Shown: positions 15,705 to 25,468, counted from the stretch's first letter. The stretch: DNA of 64,000 bases from Streptomyces sp. NBC_00259 (GCF_036181745.1 NZ_CP108080.1:7009501-7073500); one strand, 5' to 3'. Notes: a model not told the origin generated them from the sequence alone. A program made the numbers and translations.

Positions 15705-17089
15705 CGGACGAGGACGCGACCTCCCCGCGGCACGCCGTCGTCGTCGGAGGCGGACTCGCCGGGGTCACCGCCGCGCTGCGGCTGGCCGATGCCGGCCTGC
15801 GCGTCACGCTCCTGGAGAACCGGCCGCGCCTCGGCGGTCTCGCGTTCTCCTTCCGGCGCGGCGAGCTGACCGTGGACAACGGCCAGCACGTCTATCTGCG
15901 CTGCTGCACCGCCTACCGCTGGTTCCTCGACCGGGTCGACGGCGCCCGCCTCGCCCCGCTCCAGCACCGCCTCGACGTACCCGTCCTCGACGTCGCCCAC
16001 CCCAGCGGCCCGAGGCTCGGACGGCTGCGCCGCACCGCTCTGCCCGTGCCGCTGCATCTCGCCGCGAGCCTTGCCACGTACCCCCACCTCTCCCTCGCCG
16101 AGCGCGCCGCCGTCGGGCGGGCCGCGCTCGCCCTCAAGGGACTCGACCCCGCCGATCCCGCCCTGGACGGCATCGACTTCGCCACCTGGCTCGGCCGCCA
16201 CGGCCAGTCGGGCCGCACGATCGAGGCCCTCTGGGACCTCGTCGGCGTCGCCACCCTCAACGCCGTCGCGCCGAACGCCTCGATGGGCCTGGCCGCGATG
16301 GTGTTCAAGACCGGACTGCTCTCCGAGCCCGGCGCGGCCGACATCGGGTGGGCGCACGTCCCGCTCGGCGAACTCCACGACACCCTCGCCCGCAAGGCCC
16401 TCGACTCCGCCGGAGTCCGCACCGAACTGCGCACCCGCGTCAGCGCCCTCGCCCGCACCGCCGACGGCCGCTGGAACGTCACGGCAGGTGCCGAGCGGCT
16501 CGACGCGGACGCCGTCGTCCTCGCCGTACCGCAGCGCGAGACACACGCCCTGCTGCCCGAAGGCGCCCTCGACAACCCCGACCGGCTGCTCGACATCGGC
16601 ACCGCGCCGATCCTCAACATCCATGTGATCTACGACCGCACGGTCCTGCGCCGGCCCTTCTTCGCCGCGCTCGGCACCCCCGTCCAGTGGGTCTTCGACC
16701 GCACCCACGCCTCCGGTCTGCGCGACGGACAGTATCTGGCGCTGTCCCAGTCCGCCGCCGAGGACGAGATCGACACCCCCGTCTCCGCACTTCGTGAGCG
16801 CTATCTCCCCGAGCTGGAGCGGCTGCTGCCCGCGACCCGCGGCGCGGAGGTACGGGACTTCTTCGTCACCCGGGAGCGCACCGCCACATTCGCCCCCACC
16901 CCCGGCGTCGGCAGGCTCAGGCCTGCCGCGCGCACCCGAGCTCCCGGCCTGTATCTGGCCGGATCGTGGACCGCCACCGGCTGGCCCGCCACCATGGAGG
17001 GCGCCGTGCGCAGCGGGTTCAGCGCCGCAGCCGCCGCGCTCACCACCCTCGGCCGCCCCCATGAACATCCGCTCAAGGAGGCGGCATGA
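15701..17089 (+). CDS. hpnE: Hydroxysqualene dehydroxylase HpnE (FAD-dependent)
   Basis: Removes the hydroxyl of hydroxysqualene to give squalene. The 462-residue flavoprotein opens with the dinucleotide fold VVVGGGLAGVTAALRLADAG near residues 13-32 and continues with the amine-oxidase/desaturase blocks RPRLGGLAFSF and DNGQHVYLRCC. The C-terminal FAD site is GLYLAGSWTATGWPATMEGAV near residues 425-445. GGGGAGGGGGC precedes the ATG at 15701. It overlaps by ATGA both the small ORF before it and the polyprenyl synthase gene after it, so the three are translationally coupled. Confidence 0.94.
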   Translation: MTDEDATSPRHAVVVGGGLAGVTAALRLADAGLRVTLLENRPRLGGLAFSFRRGELTVDNGQHVYLRCCTAYRWFLDRVDGARLAPLQHRLDVPVLDVAHPSGPRLGRLRRTALPVPLHLAASLATYPHLSLAERAAVGRAALALKGLDPADPALDGIDFATWLGRHGQSGRTIEALWDLVGVATLNAVAPNASMGLAAMVFKTGLLSEPGAADIGWAHVPLGELHDTLARKALDSAGVRTELRTRVSALARTADGRWNVTAGAERLDADAVVLAVPQRETHALLPEGALDNPDRLLDIGTAPILNIHVIYDRTVLRRPFFAALGTPVQWVFDRTHASGLRDGQYLALSQSAAEDEIDTPVSALRERYLPELERLLPATRGAEVRDFFVTRERTATFAPTPGVGRLRPAARTRAPGLYLAGSWTATGWPATMEGAVRSGFSAAAAALTTLGRPHEHPLKEAA

Positions 17090-18186
17090 GACCCAGGTCT
17101 GGAACCAGAGGAGAGAAAGTGCCGACTGCGCCTTCGGCGAACCCGGCTGTCGACACCGCGGCCGTCACCGCGCTGCTCGAGCGCGGGCGGACCCTGTCCA
17201 CCCCGGTGCTGCGTGCTGCCGTGGACCGGCTCGCGCCGCCCATGGACACCGTCGCCGCCTACCACTTCGGCTGGATCGACGCCCACGGCCGCCCCGCGGA
17301 CGGTGACGGCGGCAAGGCCGTGCGCCCGGCGCTGGCTCTGCTGTCCGCCGAGGTGGCCGGAGCCGCGCCCGAGGTCGGCATCCCCGGCGCCGTCGCGGTC
17401 GAGCTGGTCCACAACTTCTCGCTGCTCCACGACGATCTGATGGACGGTGACGAACAGCGACGGCACCGCGACACCGTATGGAAGGTGCACGGCCCCGCGC
17501 AGGCCATCCTCGTCGGCGACGCCCTCTTCGCGCTCGCCAACGAGATCCTGCTGGAGCTCGGCACCGTGGAGGCCGGCCGCGCGACGCGCCGGCTGACCAC
17601 CGCCACCCGCAAGCTCATCGACGGCCAGGCACAGGACATCTCCTACGAGCACCGCGAGCGGGTCACCGTCGAGGAGTGCCTGGAGATGGAGGGCAACAAG
17701 ACCGGCGCGCTGCTGGCCTGCGCCGTCTCCATCGGTGCGGTCCTCGGCGGCGCCGACGACCGCACCGCCGACACGCTGGAGGCGTACGGCTACCACCTCG
17801 GTCTCGCCTTCCAGGCCGTCGACGACCTCCTCGGCATCTGGGGCGACCCCGAGTCGACGGGCAAGCAGACCTGGAGCGATCTGCGCCAGCGCAAGAAGTC
17901 CCTGCCCGTCGTCGCGGCGCTCGCCGCGGGCGGCCCGGCCTCGCAGCGGCTCGGGGAACTGCTCGCGGCCGACGCGAAGAGCAATGACTTCGACAGCTTC
18001 TCCGAGGAGGAGTTCGCCACCCGGGCGGCCCTCATCGAGGAGGCCGGCGGCCGGGAATGGACCTCGCAGGAGGCCCGCAGGCAGCATGGAACGGCGGTCG
18101 AGGCACTGGACCGCGTCGACATGCCCGAGCGCGTACGCGCCCAGCTCGTCGCGCTCGCCGACTTCGTCGTCGTACGCAAGAGATGA
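17086..18186 (+). CDS. Polyprenyl diphosphate synthase (probably farnesyl diphosphate for hopanoids)
   Basis: A 366-residue trans-prenyltransferase. The first Asp-rich motif is LLHDDLMDGDEQRRH near residues 113-127 and the second is QAVDDLLGIWGD near 244-255, with the GGKAVRPALALL block before them. Enzymes at this place in actinobacterial hopanoid operons supply farnesyl diphosphate to HpnD; product length cannot be read with certainty, and geranylgeranyl diphosphate is possible. The ATG at 17086 overlaps the hpnE stop (ATGA) and has AAGGAGG upstream; a GTG at 17119 would give a shorter N-terminus. A 143-nt gap before shc allows an internal promoter. Confidence 0.92.
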   Translation: MRPRSGTRGEKVPTAPSANPAVDTAAVTALLERGRTLSTPVLRAAVDRLAPPMDTVAAYHFGWIDAHGRPADGDGGKAVRPALALLSAEVAGAAPEVGIPGAVAVELVHNFSLLHDDLMDGDEQRRHRDTVWKVHGPAQAILVGDALFALANEILLELGTVEAGRATRRLTTATRKLIDGQAQDISYEHRERVTVEECLEMEGNKTGALLACAVSIGAVLGGADDRTADTLEAYGYHLGLAFQAVDDLLGIWGDPESTGKQTWSDLRQRKKSLPVVAALAAGGPASQRLGELLAADAKSNDFDSFSEEEFATRAALIEEAGGREWTSQEARRQHGTAVEALDRVDMPERVRAQLVALADFVVVRKR

Positions 18187-18329
18187 TCACCGGTCCCCGG
18201 ACGGATCACGCGACGGAGATGATCACGATCAACCGCATATGAGTTCGCAGTCGCCGGCCGGTGCCGCTCCAGGCACCGGCCGACGGCAGACCCGAAAAGC
18301 AGCACATCCGACTGCACGAAGGGGAAGCC

Positions 18330-20318
18330 ATGACAGCGACGACCGACGGAAGCCCAGGGGCCCCGGGCCCCCGCGCAACCGCGGCCAGCGAAACGACCGA
18401 CGACCGTACCGTTCCGGGTGACACGCACGTGGCCGCCGGGCTGGCGGCGCAGCGATCCGTCGAGTACCTGCTCGGCAGGCAGGACGCCCAGGGCTGGTGG
18501 AAGGGCGACCTGGAGACCAACGTCACCATGGACGCCGAGGACCTGCTGCTCCGTCAGTTCCTCGGCGTCCAGGACGAGAAGACCACCCAGGCCGCCGCTC
18601 TGTTCATCCGCGGCGAGCAGCGCGACGACGGCACCTGGGCCACCTTCCACGGCGGCCCCGGAGAGCTCTCCACCACCGTCGAGGCCTATGTCGCCCTGCG
18701 CCTCGCCGGCGACCGGCCCGACGACCCGCACATGGACCGCGCCGCCGCCTGGATCCGGGCGCAGGGAGGCATCGCCGCGAGCCGCGTCTTCACCCGCATC
18801 TGGCTCGCGCTGTTCGGCTGGTGGAAGTGGGAGGACCTGCCCGAACTGCCGCCCGAACTCATCTGTCTGCCCTCCTGGTTCCCGCTCAACATCTACGACT
18901 TCGGCTGCTGGGCGCGGCAGACCATCGTGCCGCTCACGATCGTCTCCGCGAAGCGGCCGGTCCGACCCGCCCCGTTCCCGCTCGACGAGCTGCACACGGA
19001 CCGCCACAACCCCAACCCGCCCAGGCCCCTTGCCCCGGCGGCCAGTTGGGACGGCGTCTTCCAGCGCCTCGACAAGCTGCTGCACCGCTACCACGGGGTC
19101 GCCCTGCGCCCGCTGCGCCGCGCGGCCATGAACAGCGCGGCCCGCTGGATCATCGAGCGGCAGGAGAACGACGGCTGCTGGGGCGGGATCCAGCCACCGG
19201 CCGTGTACTCGGTGATCGCCCTGCATCTGCTCGGCTACGACCTCCAGCACCCCGTGATGCGCGCCGGCCTGGACTCGCTGGACCGGTACACCGTCTGGCG
19301 CGACGACGGCGCCCGGATGATCGAGGCGTGCCAGTCACCGGTGTGGGACACCTGCCTCGCCACCATCGCGCTCGCCGACGCCGGAGTGCCCGCGGACCAC
19401 TCGGCCCTGGTCAGGGCCGCCGACTGGATGCTCGGCGAGGAGATCGTCAAGCCCGGTGACTGGGCCGTGCGCAGGCCGCGGCTCGCCCCCGGCGGCTGGG
19501 CCTTCGAGTTCCACAACGACAACTACCCCGACATCGACGACACGGCCGAGGTGATCCTGGCCCTGCGCCGGGTGAAGCACCCGGACCCGTCCCGGATCGA
19601 GGCGGCGATCGCCAGGGCCGGCAACTGGACCCTGGGGATGCAGTCGAGGAACGGCGCCTGGGGCGCCTTCGACGCCGACAACACCAGCGCCTTCCCCAAC
19701 CGGCTGCCGTTCTGCGACTTCGGTGAGGTCATCGACCCGCCGTCGGCCGATGTCACCGCGCACGTCGTCGAGATGCTGGCCCACGAAGGCCGGGCCCACC
19801 ACCCCCGCGCCCGCCGCGGTGTCGAGTGGCTGCTCGGCGAACAGGAGCCGAACGGCGCCTGGTTCGGGCGCTGGGGAGTCAACTACGTCTACGGCACGGG
19901 CTCGGTGGTCCCGGCGCTGACCGCGGCCGGACTGCCCGGGTCGCACCCCGCGATCCGGCGTGCCGTCGGCTGGCTGGAGTCCGTCCAGAACGACGACGGC
20001 GGCTGGGGCGAGGACCTGCGCTCGTACCGTGAGGAGTCGTGGATCGGGCGCGGCGCCTCCACCGCCTCCCAGACCGCGTGGGCGCTGCTGGCGCTGCTGG
20101 CCGCGGGGGAGCGGGACGGCAAGGCCGTCGAGCGGGGCATCGCCTTCCTCGCCGGGAGCCAGCGCGAGGACGGTTCGTGGGACGAACCGCACTTCACCGG
20201 CACCGGATTCCCGTGGGACTTCTCCATCAACTACCACCTGTACCGGCAGGTGTTCCCGCTCACGGCACTCGGCCGCTACGTGCACGGGGAACCGTTCGCC
20301 GGCCGGAACGGAGGCTGA
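18330..20318 (+). CDS. shc: Squalene-hopene cyclase
   Basis: Cyclises squalene to hopene and hopanol at the membrane face. The 662-residue protein has the catalytic DIDDTAEV motif near residues 396-403 and repeated QW-type motifs, for example QDAQGWWKGD, QENDGCWGGIQ, QSRNGAWGAFD, QEPNGAWFGRWG, QNDDGGWGEDL and QREDGSWDE, spread as expected over the two alpha-barrels. The first 35 residues are polar and variable. The start is the ATG at 18330 with AAGGGGAAGCC upstream, although the frame is open further upstream. hpnG begins at the very next base after the stop. This gene defines the cluster as hopanoid. Confidence 0.97.
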   Translation: MTATTDGSPGAPGPRATAASETTDDRTVPGDTHVAAGLAAQRSVEYLLGRQDAQGWWKGDLETNVTMDAEDLLLRQFLGVQDEKTTQAAALFIRGEQRDDGTWATFHGGPGELSTTVEAYVALRLAGDRPDDPHMDRAAAWIRAQGGIAASRVFTRIWLALFGWWKWEDLPELPPELICLPSWFPLNIYDFGCWARQTIVPLTIVSAKRPVRPAPFPLDELHTDRHNPNPPRPLAPAASWDGVFQRLDKLLHRYHGVALRPLRRAAMNSAARWIIERQENDGCWGGIQPPAVYSVIALHLLGYDLQHPVMRAGLDSLDRYTVWRDDGARMIEACQSPVWDTCLATIALADAGVPADHSALVRAADWMLGEEIVKPGDWAVRRPRLAPGGWAFEFHNDNYPDIDDTAEVILALRRVKHPDPSRIEAAIARAGNWTLGMQSRNGAWGAFDADNTSAFPNRLPFCDFGEVIDPPSADVTAHVVEMLAHEGRAHHPRARRGVEWLLGEQEPNGAWFGRWGVNYVYGTGSVVPALTAAGLPGSHPAIRRAVGWLESVQNDDGGWGEDLRSYREESWIGRGASTASQTAWALLALLAAGERDGKAVERGIAFLAGSQREDGSWDEPHFTGTGFPWDFSINYHLYRQVFPLTALGRYVHGEPFAGRNGG

Positions 20319-20996
20319 GTGGACGCTTCCACGGAGCCGCCCCCGGCGAGCGGGACGCCCGGCTCCACGGCGCCGCCGCTGCTGATCGCCTGCGCGCTCG
20401 GCATCGAGCGTCTCGCCCTGCGCGCGGCCGGCCGTGGCGGCGCGCCGGGCCCGGTGACCGTCCTCCGTACGGGCATGGGGCCGAGGAACGCCCAGCGTGC
20501 CGTCGTCCGCGCGCTCCGCGACGAGAGGGCCGCGGGCGTCACCGCGGTCATCGCCTCCGGCTTCTGCGCGGGACTCGCCCCCGACATGCACCCCGGTGAT
20601 GTGGTCGTGGCCGACGAGACCCGGGGGCCCTGGGGCGTCACGCCCTGCACGGCGGCGGACCTGCTGACTCAGGCGCTGGCCCGGGCGGTGCCGGGGCGGA
20701 CCGTCCACACCGGCCCGCTGATCGGCTCTGACCACGTCGTACGCGGCCAGGAGCGGGCCGAGCTGGCGGCGACCGGGGCGATCGCGGTGGACATGGAGTC
20801 CGCCGCGACGCTCCACAGCGCGCTGAGCGCGGGATCGCGCCCGGTTGCGGCCGTCCGGGTGGTCGTGGACGCTCCTGAGCATGAACTGGTCCGCCTCGGC
20901 ACGGTACGCGGTGGAATATCGGCTTTCCGCGTCCTGCGTGCCGTCCTACCGGCCTACTACGAATGGCACCGTTCTTCGCTGCTCCCCAGGAGGTGA
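20319..20996 (+). CDS. hpnG: Adenosylhopane nucleosidase/phosphorylase HpnG
   Basis: A 225-residue nucleoside-phosphorylase-fold protein. HpnG removes adenine from adenosylhopane, giving (phospho)ribosylhopane. Visible blocks are VLRTGMGPRNAQRAV near residue 48, IASGFCAGLAPDMHPGDVVVADE near 75-97 and the nucleosidase signature AVDMESAATLHSAL near 155-168, where the Glu binds ribose. The GTG at 20319 follows the shc stop with no gap, and GGAACGGAGG lies just upstream. Such proteins are sometimes mislabelled as IspH-like; no Fe-S cysteines are present here. hpnH follows after 5 nt. Confidence 0.9.
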   Translation: MDASTEPPPASGTPGSTAPPLLIACALGIERLALRAAGRGGAPGPVTVLRTGMGPRNAQRAVVRALRDERAAGVTAVIASGFCAGLAPDMHPGDVVVADETRGPWGVTPCTAADLLTQALARAVPGRTVHTGPLIGSDHVVRGQERAELAATGAIAVDMESAATLHSALSAGSRPVAAVRVVVDAPEHELVRLGTVRGGISAFRVLRAVLPAYYEWHRSSLLPRR

Positions 20997-21001
20997 GCCA
21001 G

Positions 21002-22024
21002 ATGGCCATGCCGCTCCGCCAGACCATCAGGGTCGGGACCTATCTCTTCGAACAGAAGCTCCGCAAGCGTGAGAAGTTTCCGCTGATCGTGGAGCTGGAG
21101 CCGTTGTTCGCCTGCAATCTGAAGTGCGAGGGCTGCGGAAAGATCCAGCACCCGGCCGGGATCCTCAAGCAGCGGATGCCGGTCGCCCAGGCGGTGGGCG
21201 CCGTTCTGGAGTCCGGCGCCCCGATGGTCTCCATCGCCGGCGGCGAGCCGCTGATGCACCCCCAGATCGCCGACATCGTCGGGCAGTTGGTGAAGCGGAA
21301 GAAGTACGTGTTCCTCTGCACCAACGCCATGCTGCTGCGCAAGAAGATGGACGAGTTCACCCCGTCGCGGTACTTCGCCTTCGCCGTCCACATCGACGGA
21401 CTGCGCGAGCGCCACGACGAGTCGGTGGCCAAGGAAGGCGTCTTCGACGAGGCCGTCGAGGCGATCAAGGAGGCGAAGCGGCGCGGCTTCCGGGTCACCA
21501 CCAATTCCACCTTCTTCAACACCGACACCCCGCAGACCGTCATCGAGGTGCTGAACTTCCTCAACGACGACCTCAAGGTCGACGAGATGATGATCTCGCC
21601 CGCGTACGCCTACGAGAAGGCGCCCGACCAGGAGCACTTCCTCGGTGTCGAGCAGACCCGCGAGCTGTTCCGGAAGGCCTTCTCCGGCGGCAACCGGCGG
21701 CGCTGGCGGCTGAACCACTCGCCGCTCTTCCTGGACTTCCTGGAGGGCAAGGTCGACTTCCCGTGCACCGCCTGGGCCATCCCCAACTACTCGCTCTTCG
21801 GCTGGCAGCGACCGTGCTATCTGATGAGCGACGGGTACGTGCCCACGTACAAGGAACTCGTCGAGGACACCGACTGGAGCAAGTACGGCCGCGGGAAGGA
21901 CCCGCGGTGCGCGAACTGCATGGCGCACTGCGGATACGAGCCGACCGCCGTCCTGGCCACCATGGGCTCGCTCAAGGAGTCTCTGCGGGCCGCGCGGGAG
22001 ACCGTCTCCGGAAGCCGCGGATGA
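21002..22024 (+). CDS. hpnH: Adenosylhopane synthase HpnH (radical SAM)
   Basis: Uses the 5-prime-deoxyadenosyl radical from SAM to add adenosine to hopene, the first step in side-chain extension. The 340-residue protein has the radical SAM cluster CNLKCEGC (C-x3-C-x2-C) near residues 38-45, SIAGGEPLMHP as the GGE SAM-binding motif near 78-88, and a C-terminal Cys set DPRCANCMAHCGYEP that matches HpnH. The ATG at 21002 has a strong AGGAGGTGAGCCAG leader. The stop overlaps an ATG at 22021 in the frame of dxs. Confidence 0.96.
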   Translation: MAMPLRQTIRVGTYLFEQKLRKREKFPLIVELEPLFACNLKCEGCGKIQHPAGILKQRMPVAQAVGAVLESGAPMVSIAGGEPLMHPQIADIVGQLVKRKKYVFLCTNAMLLRKKMDEFTPSRYFAFAVHIDGLRERHDESVAKEGVFDEAVEAIKEAKRRGFRVTTNSTFFNTDTPQTVIEVLNFLNDDLKVDEMMISPAYAYEKAPDQEHFLGVEQTRELFRKAFSGGNRRRWRLNHSPLFLDFLEGKVDFPCTAWAIPNYSLFGWQRPCYLMSDGYVPTYKELVEDTDWSKYGRGKDPRCANCMAHCGYEPTAVLATMGSLKESLRAARETVSGSRG

Positions 22025-22095
22025 CCGCCGGGCAGCGGGTGGCGGGACCGTCCGCTGCCGACCGGAGTTCAACGGAACAGAGAGGGGGCACGAGC

Positions 22096-23988
22096 GTGAC
22101 GGTGCTGGAGAACATCCGGGGGCCGCGCGACCTCAAGGCGCTGCCGGAGGCGGAACTGGAGGAACTGGCCGAGGACGTCAGGGAGTTCCTGATCCATGCC
22201 GTGGCCAGGACCGGGGGCCATCTGGGACCCAATCTCGGGGTGGTGGAGCTGTCCATCGCCCTGCACCGGGTCTTCGACTCGCCCGTCGACCGCATCCTCT
22301 GGGACACCGGACACCAGAGCTACGTCCACAAGCTCCTCACCGGCCGCCAGGACTTCTCCAAGCTGCGCGGCAAGGGGGGGCTGTCCGGCTATCCGTCCCG
22401 GGAGGAGTCCGAGCACGACGTCATCGAGAACTCGCACGCCTCCACCGTCCTCGGCTGGGCGGACGGCCTGGCCAAGGCCGGCCAGGTCCTCGGCCGCACC
22501 GGTCATGTCGTCGCCGTCACCGGCGACGGCGCGCTCACCGGCGGCATGGCCTGGGAGGCGCTGAACAACATCGCCGCCGCCAAGGACCGGCCACTGATCA
22601 TCGTCGTCAACGACAACGAGCGCTCCTACGCCCCGACGATAGGGGGCCTCGCCAACCACCTCGCCACGCTGCGCACCACCGACGGCTACGAGCGCTTCCT
22701 CGCCTGGGGCAAGGACGTCCTCCAGCACACGCCCGTCGTCGGCAGGCCGCTGTACGAGTCGCTGCACGGCGCCAAGAAGGGCTTCAAGGACGCCTTCGCC
22801 CCGCAGGGCATGTTCGAGGACCTGGGGCTCAAGTACGTCGGCCCCGTCGACGGCCACGACATCGCCGCCGTCGAATCGGCGCTGAGCCGCGCCAAACGCT
22901 TCCACGGGCCGGTGCTGGTGCACTGCCTGACCGAGAAGGGCCGTGGCTACCCGCCGGCGCTGGAGGACGAGGCCGACCGCTTCCACACCGTCGGGGTGAT
23001 GAACCCGTCGACCTGCGAGCCGCTGGCGCCCTCGGGCGGCCCGTCGTGGACCTCGGTGTTCGGTGACGAGATCGCCGCCATCGGCGCCGAACGGCCCGAT
23101 GTCGTGGCGATCACCGCCGCCATGCTCCACCCGGTGGGACTGGCGAAGTTCGCCGAGCGCTTCCCCGAGCGGGTCTGGGACGTCGGGATCGCCGAGCAGC
23201 ACGCCGCCGTGTCCGCGGCCGGGCTCGCCACCGGCGGTCTCCACCCCGTCGTCGCCGTGTACGCGACCTTCCTCAACCGTGCCTTCGACCAGCTGCTGAT
23301 GGACGTGGCCCTGCACCGGTGCGGTGTCACCTTCGTCCTGGACCGGGCCGGTGTCACCGGCGCCGACGGCCCTTCCCACAACGGGATGTGGGACATGTCG
23401 GTGCTTCAGGTCGTACCCGGGCTCAGGATCGCCGCTCCGCGCGACGCGGACCAGTTGCGGGCCCAGCTGCGCGAGGCCGTCGAGGTGAGCGACGCGCCGA
23501 CGGTGGTGCGCTTCCCCAAGGAGGCGGTAGCGGAGCCGCTGCCCGCGCTCGACCGGGTCGGCGGGATGGACGTGCTGCACCGCACCGAGGACGCGGAGGT
23601 GCTGATCGTCTCGGTCGGGGCGATGGGCGCGGTGTGTCTGCAGGCCGCCGATCTGCTGGAGGCCCGGGGACTGCGCTGCACCGTCGTCGACCCGCGCTGG
23701 GTCAAGCCCGTCGACGCGCAGCTCGCGCCGCTCGCCGAGCGGCACCGGATCGTCGCGGTCGTCGAGGACAACAGCCGGGCGGGCGGCGTCGGTTCGGCCG
23801 TGGGACAGGCTCTGCGGGACGCCGACGTGGACGTACCGCTGCGGACCTTCGGCATCCCCGAGCAGTTCCTCGACCATGCCAAACGCGGCGAGGTACTGGC
23901 CGACATCGGACTGACGCCGGTGGAGATCGCGGGGCGGATCAGTGCCGCGCTCGCGCGCCGCGAGGAGAGGGAGGAGCACGGGCGATGA
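22096..23988 (+). CDS. dxs: 1-deoxy-D-xylulose-5-phosphate synthase
   Basis: First enzyme of the MEP pathway: joins pyruvate and glyceraldehyde-3-phosphate. The 630-residue protein has the N-terminal THLGPNLGV-type block (GGHLGPNLGVVELS), the thiamine-diphosphate motif VTGDGALTGGMAWEALNN near residues 140-157, the transketolase core DVGIAEQHAAVSAAGLA near 363-379 with catalytic Glu, and the DRAGVTGADGPSHNGMWD loop. GTG at 22096 sits 7 nt after GAGGGGG; an in-frame ATG at 22021 overlapping the hpnH stop is possible. It is probably a cluster-dedicated copy that lifts precursor supply; a housekeeping dxs is usually encoded elsewhere in Streptomyces. Confidence 0.96.
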   Translation: MTVLENIRGPRDLKALPEAELEELAEDVREFLIHAVARTGGHLGPNLGVVELSIALHRVFDSPVDRILWDTGHQSYVHKLLTGRQDFSKLRGKGGLSGYPSREESEHDVIENSHASTVLGWADGLAKAGQVLGRTGHVVAVTGDGALTGGMAWEALNNIAAAKDRPLIIVVNDNERSYAPTIGGLANHLATLRTTDGYERFLAWGKDVLQHTPVVGRPLYESLHGAKKGFKDAFAPQGMFEDLGLKYVGPVDGHDIAAVESALSRAKRFHGPVLVHCLTEKGRGYPPALEDEADRFHTVGVMNPSTCEPLAPSGGPSWTSVFGDEIAAIGAERPDVVAITAAMLHPVGLAKFAERFPERVWDVGIAEQHAAVSAAGLATGGLHPVVAVYATFLNRAFDQLLMDVALHRCGVTFVLDRAGVTGADGPSHNGMWDMSVLQVVPGLRIAAPRDADQLRAQLREAVEVSDAPTVVRFPKEAVAEPLPALDRVGGMDVLHRTEDAEVLIVSVGAMGAVCLQAADLLEARGLRCTVVDPRWVKPVDAQLAPLAERHRIVAVVEDNSRAGGVGSAVGQALRDADVDVPLRTFGIPEQFLDHAKRGEVLADIGLTPVEIAGRISAALARREEREEHGR

Positions 23989-25370
23989 CCAAGGAGTTCG
24001 ACCTCGGCCGGCTGCTCGCCGAGCGCGGTGGCGAACGGTACGGGCTGCACGCCAAGCATCTCAACCACCAGCTGCCGCGCATGCTCCACACCATCGGCTT
24101 CGACAAGGTGTACGAGCGGGGCGAGGGCGCGTACTTCTGGGACGACGAAGGCAACGACTACCTGGACATGCTCGCCGGCTTCGGGGTGATGGGCCTCGGC
24201 CGGCACCATCCGGTCGTCCGCAAGGCGCTCCACGACGTCCTCGACGCCTCGCTCGCCGACCTCACCCGCTTCGACTGCCCGCCCCTGCCCGGGCTGCTCG
24301 CCGAGAGGCTGCTGGCCCACAGCCCCCATCTGGACCGGGTCTTCTTCGGCAACAGCGGTACGGAAGCGGTCGAGACGGCCCTGAAGTTCGCCCGGTACGC
24401 GACCGGCAGACCGCGGATCCTGTACTGCACGCACGCCTTCCACGGGCTGACGACCGGTTCGCTCTCCGTCAACGGCGAGGCGGGCTTCCGGGACGGGTTC
24501 GCCCCGCTCCTCCCGGACACCGCGCTGGAACTCGGCGACCTGGCGGCGCTGGAGCGGGAGCTGAAGCGCGGCGATGTGGCGGGGTTCGTCGTGGAGCCCG
24601 TCCAGGGCAAGGGTGTGCACGAGGCGCCGCCCGGTTTCCTGCGCGCTGCGCAGGATCTGCTGCACCGGCACAAGGCGCTGCTGATCGCCGACGAGGTGCA
24701 GACCGGCCTCGGCAGGACCGGTGACTTCTACGCGTACCAGCACGAGGACGGCGTGGAACCGGACCTGGTGTGCGTCGCCAAGGCGCTCTCGGGCGGCTAT
24801 GTTCCGGTCGGCGCGACCCTCGGCAAGGAGTGGATCTTCAAGAAGGTCTACTCGTCGATGGACCGGGTACTGGTGCACTCGGCGAGCTTCGGTTCCAACG
24901 CCCAGGCGATGGCGGCCGGGCTCGCCGTCCTCTCGGTGATCGAGGACGAGCAGATCGTCGCGAACGCGCGGGTGACCGGGGACCTGCTGAGGACGCGGCT
25001 CACGGCGCTCGTGGACCGTTACGAACTGCTGCACGAGGTACGCGGGCGCGGGCTGATGATCGGGATCGAGTTCGGCAGGCCGTCGTCGCTTAAGCTGCGC
25101 AGCCGCTGGACCATGCTGCAGGCCGCCCGCAAGGGACTCTTCGCGCAGATGGTGGTGGTCCCCCTGCTGCAGCGCCACCGTATCCTCACCCAGGTCTCGG
25201 GCGACCGGCTGGAAGTGATCAAGCTGATTCCGCCGCTGATCATCGGTGAGCGGGAGGTCGACCGTTTCGTGGAGGCCTTCACCGCCGTGATGGACGACGC
25301 GCACGGTGGCGGCGGGCTGATGTGGGACTTCGGCAAGACCCTGGTCAAGCAGGCCGTGGCCGAGCGCTGA
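23985..25370 (+). CDS. hpnO: Class III aminotransferase, HpnO-like (ribosylhopane to aminobacteriohopanetriol)
   Basis: A 461-residue PLP-dependent aminotransferase of the acetylornithine/ornithine type. The PLP phosphate site is FFGNSGTEAVETALKFAR near residues 118-135, the pyridoxal Asp is in LLIADEVQTGLGRTGDF near 228-244, and the Schiff-base Lys is in VCVAKALSGGYVPVGA near 261-276. Position after hpnG, hpnH and dxs fits HpnO, which aminates the open chain of ribosylhopane to give aminobacteriohopanetriol, the known Streptomyces hopanoid. The ATG at 23985 overlaps the dxs stop (ATGA). Last gene of the operon. Confidence 0.92.
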   Translation: MTKEFDLGRLLAERGGERYGLHAKHLNHQLPRMLHTIGFDKVYERGEGAYFWDDEGNDYLDMLAGFGVMGLGRHHPVVRKALHDVLDASLADLTRFDCPPLPGLLAERLLAHSPHLDRVFFGNSGTEAVETALKFARYATGRPRILYCTHAFHGLTTGSLSVNGEAGFRDGFAPLLPDTALELGDLAALERELKRGDVAGFVVEPVQGKGVHEAPPGFLRAAQDLLHRHKALLIADEVQTGLGRTGDFYAYQHEDGVEPDLVCVAKALSGGYVPVGATLGKEWIFKKVYSSMDRVLVHSASFGSNAQAMAAGLAVLSVIEDEQIVANARVTGDLLRTRLTALVDRYELLHEVRGRGLMIGIEFGRPSSLKLRSRWTMLQAARKGLFAQMVVVPLLQRHRILTQVSGDRLEVIKLIPPLIIGEREVDRFVEAFTAVMDDAHGGGGLMWDFGKTLVKQAVAER

Positions 25371-25440
25371 GCCTCCGGGGCTGGTCGGTCGGCTTCCGCG
25401 GCTGCGCGGCCGCCCGGCCCGGATCGGTTCGGCCCGGCTC

Positions 25441-25468
25441 GGCTCGGATCGGCTCGGATCGGCTCGGT
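25441..25468. repeat. Short tandem decamer repeat
   Basis: GGCTCGGATC is repeated at 25441 and 25451 and partly at 25461, within a longer CGG/CTC-rich stretch from about 25415. It lies between hpnO and the XRE regulator. It looks like replication slippage; no function is claimed. Confidence 0.6.

Noticed and set aside
22069..23979. A 636-codon open frame antisense to dxs
   Set aside because: The plus strand encodes an intact Dxs with all motifs; the antisense frame has no recognisable domain.
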